Shown in pieces: positions 9,297 through 17,312 of a stretch of 64,000 nucleotides of DNA. The notes below the pieces were generated by a model that saw only the letters and a list, made by a program, of their open reading frames with translations, was not told the DNA's origin and did not search any database. The stretch covers positions 248,001-312,000 of the forward strand of contig NZ_JACYHF010000005.1 in assembly GCF_016482685.1 (NCBI RefSeq). Reading direction: 5' to 3'. A program made the translations under genes and the position numbers. The stretch comes from Streptomyces sp. DSM 110735 (GTDB taxonomy: Bacteria; Actinomycetota; Actinomycetes; Streptomycetales; Streptomycetaceae). The first letter of the stretch is position 1; every line of letters starts with the position of its first letter.

Positions 9297-9329
9297 CCGC
9301 GCCCGGATGTCGTCCTTTCATGTGACACC
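9297..9329 (+). promoter_or_regulatory. Repeated 33-bp promoter-type element, copy 2
   Basis: Near-identical to 8062-8094 (32 of 33 positions by hand comparison). A TAGCGT -10-like hexamer starts at 9350, the same ~20-bp distance as in copy 1. It lies between the aminotransferase stop and the MbtH gene (9504), in a 216-bp gap, and would start a second transcript running through the A-PCP, P450, thioesterase and perhaps terpene genes. Confidence 0.6.
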
Positions 9330-9503
9330 ACGCGGGAGTTCCACGCGGATAGCGTCGGTTCGACGTCCCACGACAAAGCGGCGACCCGTTCGCACAGTTC
9401 GTCGATATCTCCCGGAAGCGCCGGCGCTCCCTTCGAAAAACACGGTGCGGCATTCCCGTCCGGTCCGCATTCATTCCCGCTGCCCATTCAAGGAGCCCAT
9501 GCA

Positions 9504-9722
9504 ATGAATCCCTTCGACGATTCCAACGGGACCTTCGCCGTCCTCGTCAATGCCGAGGAACAGCACTCGCTCTGGCCGCTCAAGCTGGACGTCCCGGCGG
9601 GCTGGAAGTCCGTCCACGAGGGCACCCGGCAGTCCTGCCTGGACTACATCGACGAGCACTGGACCGACCTCCGCCCGCTCAGCGCGCGCCAGGACCCCGC
9701 GGCGGTCTCCGCCTCCCGTTGA
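9504..9722 (+). CDS. MbtH-like NRPS chaperone
   Basis: A 72-residue MbtH-family protein. These bind adenylation domains and are needed for their solubility or activity. The family signature is present in order: NAEEQHSLWP, VPAGW, SCLDYIDEHWTDLRP. The length is typical. It stands directly in front of the free-standing A-PCP gene, its most likely partner, although it may also serve the two large NRPSs on the other strand. Confidence 0.95.
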   Translation: MNPFDDSNGTFAVLVNAEEQHSLWPLKLDVPAGWKSVHEGTRQSCLDYIDEHWTDLRPLSARQDPAAVSASR

Positions 9723-9781
9723 GCCCGCCCGGCATCGGTGACGCAGAGCCGAGCAGAGAAGAACAAGGTAGGGAATCAGTG

Positions 9782-11623
9782 ATGGGCAGCCTTCAGTCAG
9801 CTCGCTCGCCGCGCTGTGTGCACGACATGGTCGCGGAGCAGGCCGCGCGGATCCCCGAGGCGACCGCGATCAGCCACGGCGACCGCAGTCTCAGCTTCCG
9901 GCGGCTCGACGCCGACGCCGACGCCGTGGCGCGGCGGCTGCGCGCGGCCGGGGTCGGTGGCGGCAGCGTCGTCGCCGTCCTGCTCGACCGGTCGATCGAC
10001 CTCATGGTCGTCCTGACCGCGATCCTCAAGGCGGGCGGCGCCTACCTGTACCTCGACCCGGCGGAGCCCGCCGAGCAGCGCGCCCGCATCCTCGACGACG
10101 CGCGCGCCCGCTTCGCCGTCGTCGACTCCGGCACCGCGCCGCTGGCCCACGGCATCGAGCACGTGCTGTCCCTCGACGACCCCGCCGAGCCCGAGTCCGC
10201 CGAGCCCGGTCTGCTGCCCGCCGCCGAGATCGGACCGGACAGCCCCGCCTACGTCTGCTACACCTCGGGCTCCACCGGCATGCCCAAGGGCGTCGTGGTC
10301 TCGCACCGCGCGATCTTCCGGCTCATCGACACCCCCGACTGGATCGACGTACGCCCCGACGACGTCTTCCTGCAGATCACCCGCGTCGGCTTCGACGTGT
10401 CGACCTTCGAGATCTGGACCTCGCTGGCCAAGGGGTGCCGCCTCGCCCTCGCCCCGTCCGGCCGGGCGGACCTGGACGAGATCGTCAAGACCATTCGCGA
10501 CGAGGGCGTCACCATCCTGTGGCTGACCTCGGGTCTCTTCCACAAGATGGTCGCCCACCACCTGGACGGACTGGGCACCGTACGGCATCTCCTCGCGGGC
10601 GGCGACGTCCTCTCCCCGGACCACGTCCGCCGGGTCCTCGCCGCGCACCCGGACCTGATCTTCACCAACGGGTACGGACCGACCGAGAACACCACGTACA
10701 CCACCTGCTGGACCACCCGCACCGGCAGCGACGAGGAACGCGTCCCGATCGGCACCCCCATCCACGGCACCACCGCCGCCATCCTGGACGACGCGATGCG
10801 CCCCGTCCCGCCCGGCGAATGGGGGGAACTGTGGGTCGGCGGCGACGGCGTGGCCACCGGATACCTCAACAAGCCGGGCGCCACCGCCGAGAAGTTCGTC
10901 GCCGACATCTTCGGCGCCGAACCCGGTCGCCGCATGTACCGCACCGGCGACATCGTCCGCGAACTGCCCGACGGCAACCTGGACTTCCTGTGCCGCGCCG
11001 ACCGCCAGGTCAAGATCCGCGGCTACCGGGTCGAGCCCAGCACGGTCGAGACGGAACTCCTCAAGGACCCCCGGGTCGAGGAGGCGGCAGCGCTCACGCA
11101 CACCGACGGCGCCGGTGACACCCGGCTGATCGCGTACGTCGCCGCGGGCGAGCTGTCCGAGGAGGAGTCCGCCGCGCTCGGCGTGCAGCTCCGCGAGAAG
11201 CTCGCGGCGGTCCTGCCCGCCCACCTGGTCCCCTGGGTGATCCTCGCCCTGCCGGAGATCCCGCTCAACGCGAACGGCAAGGTGGACCGCGGCGCCCTGC
11301 CCTCGGCCAAGATCCCGCGCAACGTGTGGAACGAGTACGTCGAACCGGCCGACGAACTGGAGCGCCGCCTGGCCGAGATCTGGAGCGAGGCGCTCGACGT
11401 CGAGCCGATCGGCTCCACCGACAACTTCTTCGAGCTCGGCGGGCACTCGCTGATGGCCGCCGAACTGCTCGCCGCTCTGCAACGCGAATTCAACGTCGAT
11501 CTGCCTGCCCGGACGCTGTACCTGCGCCCGACGATCGCCGACCTCGCCGAGGGTCTGCGGCAGAGCGAGGGGCTGGGCGCACCGAAGTCAACACAGGAGG
11601 CCGAGCATGCTGCCGCTGGATGA
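9782..11623 (+). CDS. Free-standing NRPS adenylation-PCP didomain protein
   Basis: A 613-residue protein that activates one amino acid and loads it on its own carrier domain. A domain ~10-510: A3 YTSGSTGMPKG at 160-170, GFDVSTFEIW with the specificity Asp 205, NGYGPTENTTY, YRTGD, A10 Lys 500. Carrier domain ~525-600 with LGGHSL, Ser 556. Hand-read code D, V, F, W, L, G, G, T, Y resembles the valine code DAFWIGGTFK, so valine or a close aliphatic residue is likely. There is no condensation or thioesterase domain. MbtH upstream and P450 plus thioesterases downstream match the NovH/NovI and NikP1/NikQ logic, where the carrier-bound amino acid is hydroxylated by the P450. The ATG at 9782 follows AAGGTAGGGA; a GTG one codon earlier is equally possible. 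Confidence 0.94.
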   Translation: MGSLQSARSPRCVHDMVAEQAARIPEATAISHGDRSLSFRRLDADADAVARRLRAAGVGGGSVVAVLLDRSIDLMVVLTAILKAGGAYLYLDPAEPAEQRARILDDARARFAVVDSGTAPLAHGIEHVLSLDDPAEPESAEPGLLPAAEIGPDSPAYVCYTSGSTGMPKGVVVSHRAIFRLIDTPDWIDVRPDDVFLQITRVGFDVSTFEIWTSLAKGCRLALAPSGRADLDEIVKTIRDEGVTILWLTSGLFHKMVAHHLDGLGTVRHLLAGGDVLSPDHVRRVLAAHPDLIFTNGYGPTENTTYTTCWTTRTGSDEERVPIGTPIHGTTAAILDDAMRPVPPGEWGELWVGGDGVATGYLNKPGATAEKFVADIFGAEPGRRMYRTGDIVRELPDGNLDFLCRADRQVKIRGYRVEPSTVETELLKDPRVEEAAALTHTDGAGDTRLIAYVAAGELSEEESAALGVQLREKLAAVLPAHLVPWVILALPEIPLNANGKVDRGALPSAKIPRNVWNEYVEPADELERRLAEIWSEALDVEPIGSTDNFFELGGHSLMAAELLAALQREFNVDLPARTLYLRPTIADLAEGLRQSEGLGAPKSTQEAEHAAAG

Positions 11624-12899
11624 ATCAGCCGCCGGGGCTGTCACCCCGGTCGTCGGGTGCCCCGTCGTACCCGCCCAGCCGGCGCCCGGCTGCCCGGTCG
11701 GAAAAGCCGCCATGGGTCTGGCCGACCCCATGCTCTACAGCCACGGCGACTTCCATCCGCTCTGGGCCGAGCTGCGCGAGAAGGACCATCTCACCTGGCA
11801 GCAGGTCGACGACGCGAACGGCTTCTGGTCGGTGGCCAACTACCACGACGCCGACCAGGTGCTGCGCGACTCCCACACCTTCACCTCCGAGCGCGGCACC
11901 CTGCTGAACATCCTCGGCGTCGAGGACCCGGCGGGCGGGCGGCAGATCGCGGCGACCGACCCTCCCCGGCACACGATCATGCGCGCCCGGCTGCAGAAGG
12001 CCATGGCCATCAAGGCGATCGAGCGCCAGGACCAGATGATCCGCGACCTCGTCCTGGAGGTCCTGCGCCCCCTGGAGGACGGCGGTCCGTTCGACTTCGC
12101 CGAAGCCATGCTGGCGCTGCCGGTCGCCGTCGGCGGCACGTCCATGGGTCTGCCCCGGGAGGACTGGCCGCGGCTGGCCACGCTGCTCAACTCCTCCATA
12201 GCCGCCGACGACCCCGAGTACCGGCTGGAGGGCGGCACCCAGGCGACCCTCGACAACGCGCACCGCCAGTTGTTCGCCTACTTCCAGGACATCTACGGCG
12301 AGCGCCGCCGCAATCTGGGCGACGACCTCATCAGCGTCCTGATCACGACCGAGGTGGACGGCCGGCGCATGACGCCCGGCGAGGTCATGTCCAACTGCTA
12401 CAGCGTGCTCCTCGGCGCCGTGGTCACCACCCCGCACTCGCCGAACTACATGATGGCCGAGCACGTGGAGGACGGGCTGCTCGAGACCTGGGCGTCCGAC
12501 CTCAGCGTGACGTCCACCGCCGTGGAGGAGGCGCTGCGCGTGGCGTCCCCGGTCAGCCACTTCATGCGCTACGCCGTCAACGACACCGTGATCCGCGGCA
12601 CCCGGATCAAGGCAGGCGACGCCGTGGTGGTCTGGCTCGGGTCCGCCAACCGGGACCGCGAGGTGTTCGCCGACCCCGACACCTTCGACCTGCGGCGCCG
12701 TCCGAACAAGCACGTGGCGTTCGGCATCGGCCCGCACTACTGCGTCGGCCACACCGTCGCCCGGGTCACCCTGAGGATCCTCTTCACCGAACTCCTCAGC
12801 CGGTTCACCGACTTCGCGTACGCGGGGGAGAAGTCCAGGCTCCGGTCGAACTTCATCTCCGGGTACAAGCACCTGCCGATCACCGCCCGTCTGCGCTGA
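11607..12899 (+). CDS. Cytochrome P450, probably oxidising a PCP-bound amino acid
   Basis: A 430-residue cytosolic P450. The haem-binding loop FGIGPHYCVGH places the Cys ligand at 379, and the ExxR motif is EEALR. The I-helix reads LLGAVVTTPH: the usual acidic residue before the conserved Thr is Val, so the proton-relay acid/alcohol pair is absent. Some P450s working on carrier-bound or self-protonating substrates share such a change. It overlaps the A-PCP gene by 17 bases, with AGGAGG inside the end of that gene, so the two are made together. By analogy with NovI, NikQ and the skyllamycin P450 I infer beta-hydroxylation of the aminoacyl-PCP, here perhaps valyl-PCP. The reaction itself cannot be read from the sequence. 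Confidence 0.92.
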   Translation: MLPLDESAAGAVTPVVGCPVVPAQPAPGCPVGKAAMGLADPMLYSHGDFHPLWAELREKDHLTWQQVDDANGFWSVANYHDADQVLRDSHTFTSERGTLLNILGVEDPAGGRQIAATDPPRHTIMRARLQKAMAIKAIERQDQMIRDLVLEVLRPLEDGGPFDFAEAMLALPVAVGGTSMGLPREDWPRLATLLNSSIAADDPEYRLEGGTQATLDNAHRQLFAYFQDIYGERRRNLGDDLISVLITTEVDGRRMTPGEVMSNCYSVLLGAVVTTPHSPNYMMAEHVEDGLLETWASDLSVTSTAVEEALRVASPVSHFMRYAVNDTVIRGTRIKAGDAVVVWLGSANRDREVFADPDTFDLRRRPNKHVAFGIGPHYCVGHTVARVTLRILFTELLSRFTDFAYAGEKSRLRSNFISGYKHLPITARLR

Positions 12900-12931
12900 C
12901 CACCGCCCCTCCCGACCCTGGAGACCTGCCG

Positions 12932-13681
12932 ATGAACCACCGCCCCTCCGGCCGGAACCCGTGGCTGCCCCACCGGCCGTCGGCCGACGCCGTAGCGCGG
13001 GTGTTCCTCATCCCCTATTCGGGATGCGGTGCCAGCATGTACCGCCAGTGGCCCCGGCACCGCGACGGGGTGGACTTCGTCCCGGTCGAACTCCCGGGCC
13101 ACGAGACGCGGTTCGCCGAGCCCAACTTCACCACCTACCAGGAGCTCGCCCAGGCCATGATCCCCGGCCTGGAGGACCACCTGGACGTGCCCTTCGCCTT
13201 CTTCGGGCACTGCGGGTCCGCGCTCGCCGCCTACGAGGTCTCCGCCGAGCTCGCCCGCACCGGCAAGCCCGCCGCGTCACAGCTCTACGTCTCCTCCGAG
13301 GTCGCCCCCCAGGACGGACCCGCCGGCCGCTTCCTGTCGATGGACGACACGGAACTGACGGCCGAACTCGAAGGGCTGATGCGCAGGCTCGGCGGCAACC
13401 CCAGCCCGGACATCCTCTCCTTCTACCTGGAGATCCTGCGCGCCGACGTCGACACCAACAAGCGGTACATCGTGCCCGACCCGTTCCGGCTGCCCGGACC
13501 GATCACCGCCATCGGCTGGACCGAGGACGACGAGATCCCCTACGCCGACATGACGGGCTGGAAGAAGTGCGGCGAGACCACCGCCGTCCTGCTCGAAGGC
13601 CACCACCACAAGTTCATGGAGGCTCCCGACAGCCTCCTCGACCTGATGGCCGCCAACCTGCTGACGGCGGCGGGACGATGA
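12932..13681 (+). CDS. Type II thioesterase-like alpha/beta hydrolase with a Cys nucleophile
   Basis: A 249-residue alpha/beta hydrolase of the NRPS/PKS type II thioesterase family. The nucleophile elbow is FFGHCGSALAA, so Cys 94 replaces the usual Ser of GHSxG. The putative catalytic His is in LEGHHHKFMEAP near the C-terminus, and an Asp is available in GWTEDDE. Family members normally unblock carrier proteins or release a finished building block. Cys-type thioesterase domains are known from some assembly lines, for example obafluorin synthetase, where they form strained products. It sits between the P450 and a second, Ser-type thioesterase (ATGA overlap), so a role releasing the oxidised aminoacyl group is plausible. 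Confidence 0.9.
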   Translation: MNHRPSGRNPWLPHRPSADAVARVFLIPYSGCGASMYRQWPRHRDGVDFVPVELPGHETRFAEPNFTTYQELAQAMIPGLEDHLDVPFAFFGHCGSALAAYEVSAELARTGKPAASQLYVSSEVAPQDGPAGRFLSMDDTELTAELEGLMRRLGGNPSPDILSFYLEILRADVDTNKRYIVPDPFRLPGPITAIGWTEDDEIPYADMTGWKKCGETTAVLLEGHHHKFMEAPDSLLDLMAANLLTAAGR

Positions 13682-14439
13682 CCGGCACCGCGACGCCGGG
13701 GGCGAACACCGACCGCCGCTGGTTCAAGCGGTTCGGCCGCACCGGTCCCGCCGAGACCCGCCTGTTCTGCTTCCACTTCGCGGGCGGCAACACCTCGCTG
13801 TTCCGCCGGTGGCCACAGGAACTGCCGTGGTACATCGAGCCGGTGGCGGTGCAGCTCCCCGGCCGCGCCGACCGGTTCACCGAGACGCCCTACGAGCGCA
13901 TGGCTCCCCTCGTCGACGATCTGATCAAGGTCATGGAGCCGCACCTCGACAAGCCGTTCGCCCTCTACGGCGTCAGCATGGGAGCTAGGGTCTCCTGGGC
14001 GCTCGCCCACGCCCTGCGCGAACGCGGACTGCCGGGACCGAAGGCGCTGTTCGTGGCGGCCAGCGTGGCGCCCGCGTGCGACAACGGCCAGTGGGAGTGG
14101 GACGGACGGGAGGACGGACTCGTCGGCTACGTGCGCGACATGGGCGGCACACCCGTCGAAGTCCTGCAGCAGCCCGAGCTGCTCGCCGGACTGCTGCCGA
14201 CCCTGCGCGCCGACCTGACGGTCCTCAGCACCCACGACTTCCACCCCGAGACGCCCCTGGACATCCCGGTCCACGCGTTCGCGGGCACCGAGGACCCCGA
14301 AGCACATCCCGAACGGATGAAGGACTGGTCCCGCGAGACACGTGACCGGTTCGCTCTGACACCGGTCCCGGGCGGCCACTTCTTCGACGACGAAGGGCAG
14401 CAGCAGGTCATCCGCGTGATCGTGGACCACCTCACGTAA
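13678..14439 (+). CDS. Type II thioesterase (canonical Ser nucleophile)
   Basis: A 253-residue type II thioesterase. LFCFHFAGGNTSLFRRW near residue 30 and YGVSMGARVSW with Ser 100 are the standard family motifs; the catalytic His is in PGGHFFDDE near the end and an Asp lies in FAGTEDPEAH. Type II thioesterases hydrolyse misprimed or stalled acyl groups from carrier proteins. The ATG overlaps the stop of the Cys-type paralogue, indicating coupled synthesis. Having both a canonical and a Cys variant side by side suggests they do different jobs: this one editing, the other releasing. Confidence 0.94.
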   Translation: MTGTATPGANTDRRWFKRFGRTGPAETRLFCFHFAGGNTSLFRRWPQELPWYIEPVAVQLPGRADRFTETPYERMAPLVDDLIKVMEPHLDKPFALYGVSMGARVSWALAHALRERGLPGPKALFVAASVAPACDNGQWEWDGREDGLVGYVRDMGGTPVEVLQQPELLAGLLPTLRADLTVLSTHDFHPETPLDIPVHAFAGTEDPEAHPERMKDWSRETRDRFALTPVPGGHFFDDEGQQQVIRVIVDHLT

Positions 14440-14513
14440 GACCCGCCCGGGGCAAGGGCGACAGGGCCGCCCGGGCAGCATCGGTGCGGCGAAGTCCGGC
14501 TGATAGGGGACTC

Positions 14514-15455
14514 ATGACAACCGTCCGCCAACTCGACATGCCGTGCCCGGGCCGGGACCCCAACCCCGCCGCGCGCACGGCTGCCGGGGAGCTGCGGTCC
14601 TGGGCCGACCGGTTCGGTCTCCTCCAGGACGCGAACCGTGAGGAGATCCTGAAGCGGGCGAACCCGGCGCACGTCGCCGCCCGGCTGTATCCCGACGCGC
14701 CACCCCGTGCCCTGACGCTCGCGGCGCAATGGCTCGCCGTGAACTTCCTCGTCGACGACCTGCTCGACGCCGAGGACGACTGCGGTCGCTGTGAAGCGCT
14801 GGCGGACCATGTCGTCGCCGCCTTCGACGGCGCGACGACCACCGCGGACCCCCTGATCCCCGCGATCACCGACCTGTGGCGCCGCACCACGGTGGGACGC
14901 TCCGCGCAGTGGTGCCGCACGTTCCGGGACGACTGCGCCCTGTGGCTGTGGACCTACGCCCGCGAAGCCATCGACCGCGTGGGCGACCGGGTCCCGGGAG
15001 TCGACGAGTACCGCCGCCACCGGCGCCTGTCCTCAGGGATGCTCGTGTTCGCCGACCTGGTGGAGGTCGCCTCCGGCGTCGACCTGCCCGCCGGGGTCAG
15101 GCGGCTCGACGCCGTCCACACCCTGCGGTCCCGCACGTCCGAATACATGGGTCTGGTCAACGACCTCTACTCCATCGACAAGGAACTGGCGACGGGGCAG
15201 GTCCACAACGCCGTCCGCGTGGTCATGCACCACACGGGCGCCGACCTCGCCCGGGCTGTCGACGCGGTGGGGGAGCTGGCGTCCGCGAGCCTGCGGGCGT
15301 TCGAGGAAGCCGCCGCCGCGGCAGGCACCTCGGACGACGTCAGGCGGTGCGTAGCGGGATACCGCCTGCTCATGCGGGGCGCGGTCGACTGCTGCGGGGA
15401 GCTGGACCGCTATGCGACTCCCGCCGTCGGACCCCAGGAAGGAGCCCCGGCGTGA
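14514..15455 (+). CDS. Class I terpene cyclase, first of a tandem pair
   Basis: A 313-residue bacterial class I terpene synthase, which ionises a prenyl diphosphate with Mg2+ and cyclises it. The Asp-rich motif is DDLLDAEDD starting at residue 81 and the complete NSE triad is NDLYSIDKE at 216-224. Length is normal for a bacterial mono- or sesquiterpene cyclase. ATG 14514 is preferred over the GTG at 14484 because AGGGGAC lies six bases upstream. It begins 74 bp after the thioesterase gene with no clear terminator between, and overlaps the second cyclase (GTGA). It shares about the same length and many segments (HNAVRVVMHH) with that neighbour, pointing to a gene duplication. Product and substrate are unknown. 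Confidence 0.93.
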   Translation: MTTVRQLDMPCPGRDPNPAARTAAGELRSWADRFGLLQDANREEILKRANPAHVAARLYPDAPPRALTLAAQWLAVNFLVDDLLDAEDDCGRCEALADHVVAAFDGATTTADPLIPAITDLWRRTTVGRSAQWCRTFRDDCALWLWTYAREAIDRVGDRVPGVDEYRRHRRLSSGMLVFADLVEVASGVDLPAGVRRLDAVHTLRSRTSEYMGLVNDLYSIDKELATGQVHNAVRVVMHHTGADLARAVDAVGELASASLRAFEEAAAAAGTSDDVRRCVAGYRLLMRGAVDCCGELDRYATPAVGPQEGAPA

Positions 15456-16393
15456 TCACCTACCCCGAGCACTTCATGCCGTTCCCGCCGATCCCGCTCA
15501 ACCCCGCCCGCGACACCTGCGAGGCACCGGTGTGGGAGTGGATCGACAGGTTCGCACTGGCCGACGACGAGGACGTGCGCCGTCTGCTGCGCCGCGCCGA
15601 CCCCGCGCTGACCACGGCGCGCTACTTCCCGACGGCTGCTCCCGAACTGCTCGTCTACCTCGCCCAGTTGATGGCCTGGATCTTCGTCAACGACGATCAG
15701 TTCGACGACGGCCGCCTGGGACGGGACCCGGTCCGGGGCCGCTCCGCCCTCGACGGCCGCCTCGGTGTCCTCGACGGCGCCCCCGCCTCGGGCGCGATGG
15801 AACGGTCGCTGGCGGAACTGTGGGGACGCCTGCCCGAGGACCGCTCTCCCGCCTGGTACACGACCTTCCGCCAGGACCTCGGCGCGTTCCTGCTCACCTA
15901 CGGCGTCGAGTTCGACGAACGGAGCAGAGGGCGGATACCCACCCTCGACACCTATCTCGCCCACCGCCGCGACACCGCGGGCACGCGCTGGTGCGCCGAC
16001 CTCATGGAGGTCGCCGTCGGTGTCGATCTCCCCGCGGACGTGCGCCGCCTGCCCGCCTACGGGGCGCTCAAGGACGCCGCCGCCGAGCACTGCGGACTGT
16101 TCAACGACATCTACTCGGTCGGCAAGGAGCTGGCCTCCGAACAGATCCACAACGCGGTGCGCGTGGTGATGCACCACGAGGGCACGTCCCTGGGCGACGC
16201 GCTCAGCGCGGTGAACGACCTGGCGACCGACCGGGTGAGCGCCTTCGAGAGCGCGGCGCGGGCGCTGCCCCGCTCCACCGGGACCGACCGGTGGATCACG
16301 GGCGTACGCCACCTGGTCAGAGGCAACTTCGACTGGCACTTCGAGTCCGAACGCTATCGCGGCGACCTCAACACCATCGGAGACATGACGTGA
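15452..16393 (+). CDS. Class I terpene cyclase, second of a tandem pair
   Basis: A 313-residue class I terpene synthase. The Asp-rich motif NDDQFDDG begins at residue 80, in the same register as in its neighbour, and the NSE triad NDIYSVGKE is at 218-226. The C-terminal ESERY carries the Arg-Tyr pair found near the active site of bacterial cyclases. GTG start with AGGAAGGAG upstream and a GTGA overlap on both sides (upstream cyclase, downstream methyltransferase). Both paralogues have intact metal-binding motifs, so both are probably active, either on different substrates or as partners. A methylated prenyl diphosphate made by the next gene is one possible substrate. Confidence 0.93.
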   Translation: MITYPEHFMPFPPIPLNPARDTCEAPVWEWIDRFALADDEDVRRLLRRADPALTTARYFPTAAPELLVYLAQLMAWIFVNDDQFDDGRLGRDPVRGRSALDGRLGVLDGAPASGAMERSLAELWGRLPEDRSPAWYTTFRQDLGAFLLTYGVEFDERSRGRIPTLDTYLAHRRDTAGTRWCADLMEVAVGVDLPADVRRLPAYGALKDAAAEHCGLFNDIYSVGKELASEQIHNAVRVVMHHEGTSLGDALSAVNDLATDRVSAFESAARALPRSTGTDRWITGVRHLVRGNFDWHFESERYRGDLNTIGDMT

Positions 16394-17289
16394 CAACCAC
16401 CAACGCAGGCTTCGACGTCATCACCGGCCTCGCGGACGACCCGTACCAGTCCCGGGTCGAAGCCGTCTACCGGGACGATCCGGCGATGTGGCGCACCGCG
16501 ATCGGCGGCGACCTGTGGTTCCAGTTCGGCCTCTACGACGGTGACGACGACGCCTCGCTCGACCAGGCGGGGGAGCGCTACTTCGCCCGGCAGCTCGACC
16601 TCGCCGGACTGCCGGAGGGCGCCCCGGTCGGCCGGATCCTCGACGTCGGCTTCGGCTGGGGCACCACCCTGCTGCACATGGCCAGGCGATACCCGGATTG
16701 CCCGCGCATCGACGGGGTCAACATCAGCGGTCCGCAGGTGGAGTACACGGCCGACCGCCTGGCGCGAGCCGGTGTCGCCGACCGGGTGCGGCTCTACCAG
16801 TGCAACGCCCAGGACCTCGAGCAGATACCCGACCGCGAGCCACCGTACGACCTGGTGGTGCTCCGCGGCAGCATCGGTCATCTGACGCCGTCCACCCTCG
16901 AAGCCGCGATGAAGGCGATCTCGGTGCGTACGGCGGACAACGCCGTCGTGGTGATCTCCGAGACCCTCTACAACATCCCGCTCGGCGACTACCAATCGAT
17001 GATCCCCGACGAGGTGGACCGGCTGGCCTGCGGACACCGCAAGACGCTCGCCCAGTTGGTCGAGGTGCTGGAGCGCAACTCCTTCGCCGTACGCGACCTG
17101 CAGGAGCTGCCGTCCGGTCCCGAGGCGATCCGCTGGCTGAACGAGATCAAAGCCAATATCGACCGCGACGACGCCCTGCCCGGACACCGCCCCTTCGCCG
17201 AGATGCGGGACGTCGCCGTCAACCTGTCGGCCGCGCTGCGCGCGGGCAAGGCGTCCATCTACAGCGTCGTCGCACGACGCCTCCCCTGA
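16390..17289 (+). CDS. SAM-dependent methyltransferase of the terpene operon
   Basis: A 299-residue class I SAM methyltransferase. Motif I is LDVGFGWGTT at ~84-93, followed by VNISGPQVEYT (motif II region) and YDLVVLRGSIGHLT. It starts with a GTG overlapping the stop of the second cyclase. Methyltransferases paired with terpene cyclases in actinomycetes include the GPP C-methyltransferase of 2-methylisoborneol synthesis, and in Serratia the FPP methyltransferase of sodorifen. Tight coupling to two cyclases makes prenyl diphosphate C-methylation, giving a non-canonical terpene, a reasonable hypothesis; O- or N-methylation of a later intermediate is the alternative. Confidence 0.88.
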   Translation: MTTTNAGFDVITGLADDPYQSRVEAVYRDDPAMWRTAIGGDLWFQFGLYDGDDDASLDQAGERYFARQLDLAGLPEGAPVGRILDVGFGWGTTLLHMARRYPDCPRIDGVNISGPQVEYTADRLARAGVADRVRLYQCNAQDLEQIPDREPPYDLVVLRGSIGHLTPSTLEAAMKAISVRTADNAVVVISETLYNIPLGDYQSMIPDEVDRLACGHRKTLAQLVEVLERNSFAVRDLQELPSGPEAIRWLNEIKANIDRDDALPGHRPFAEMRDVAVNLSAALRAGKASIYSVVARRLP

Positions 17290-17312
17290 CCGTTCCACCG
17301 AAGGAGTCCGGC

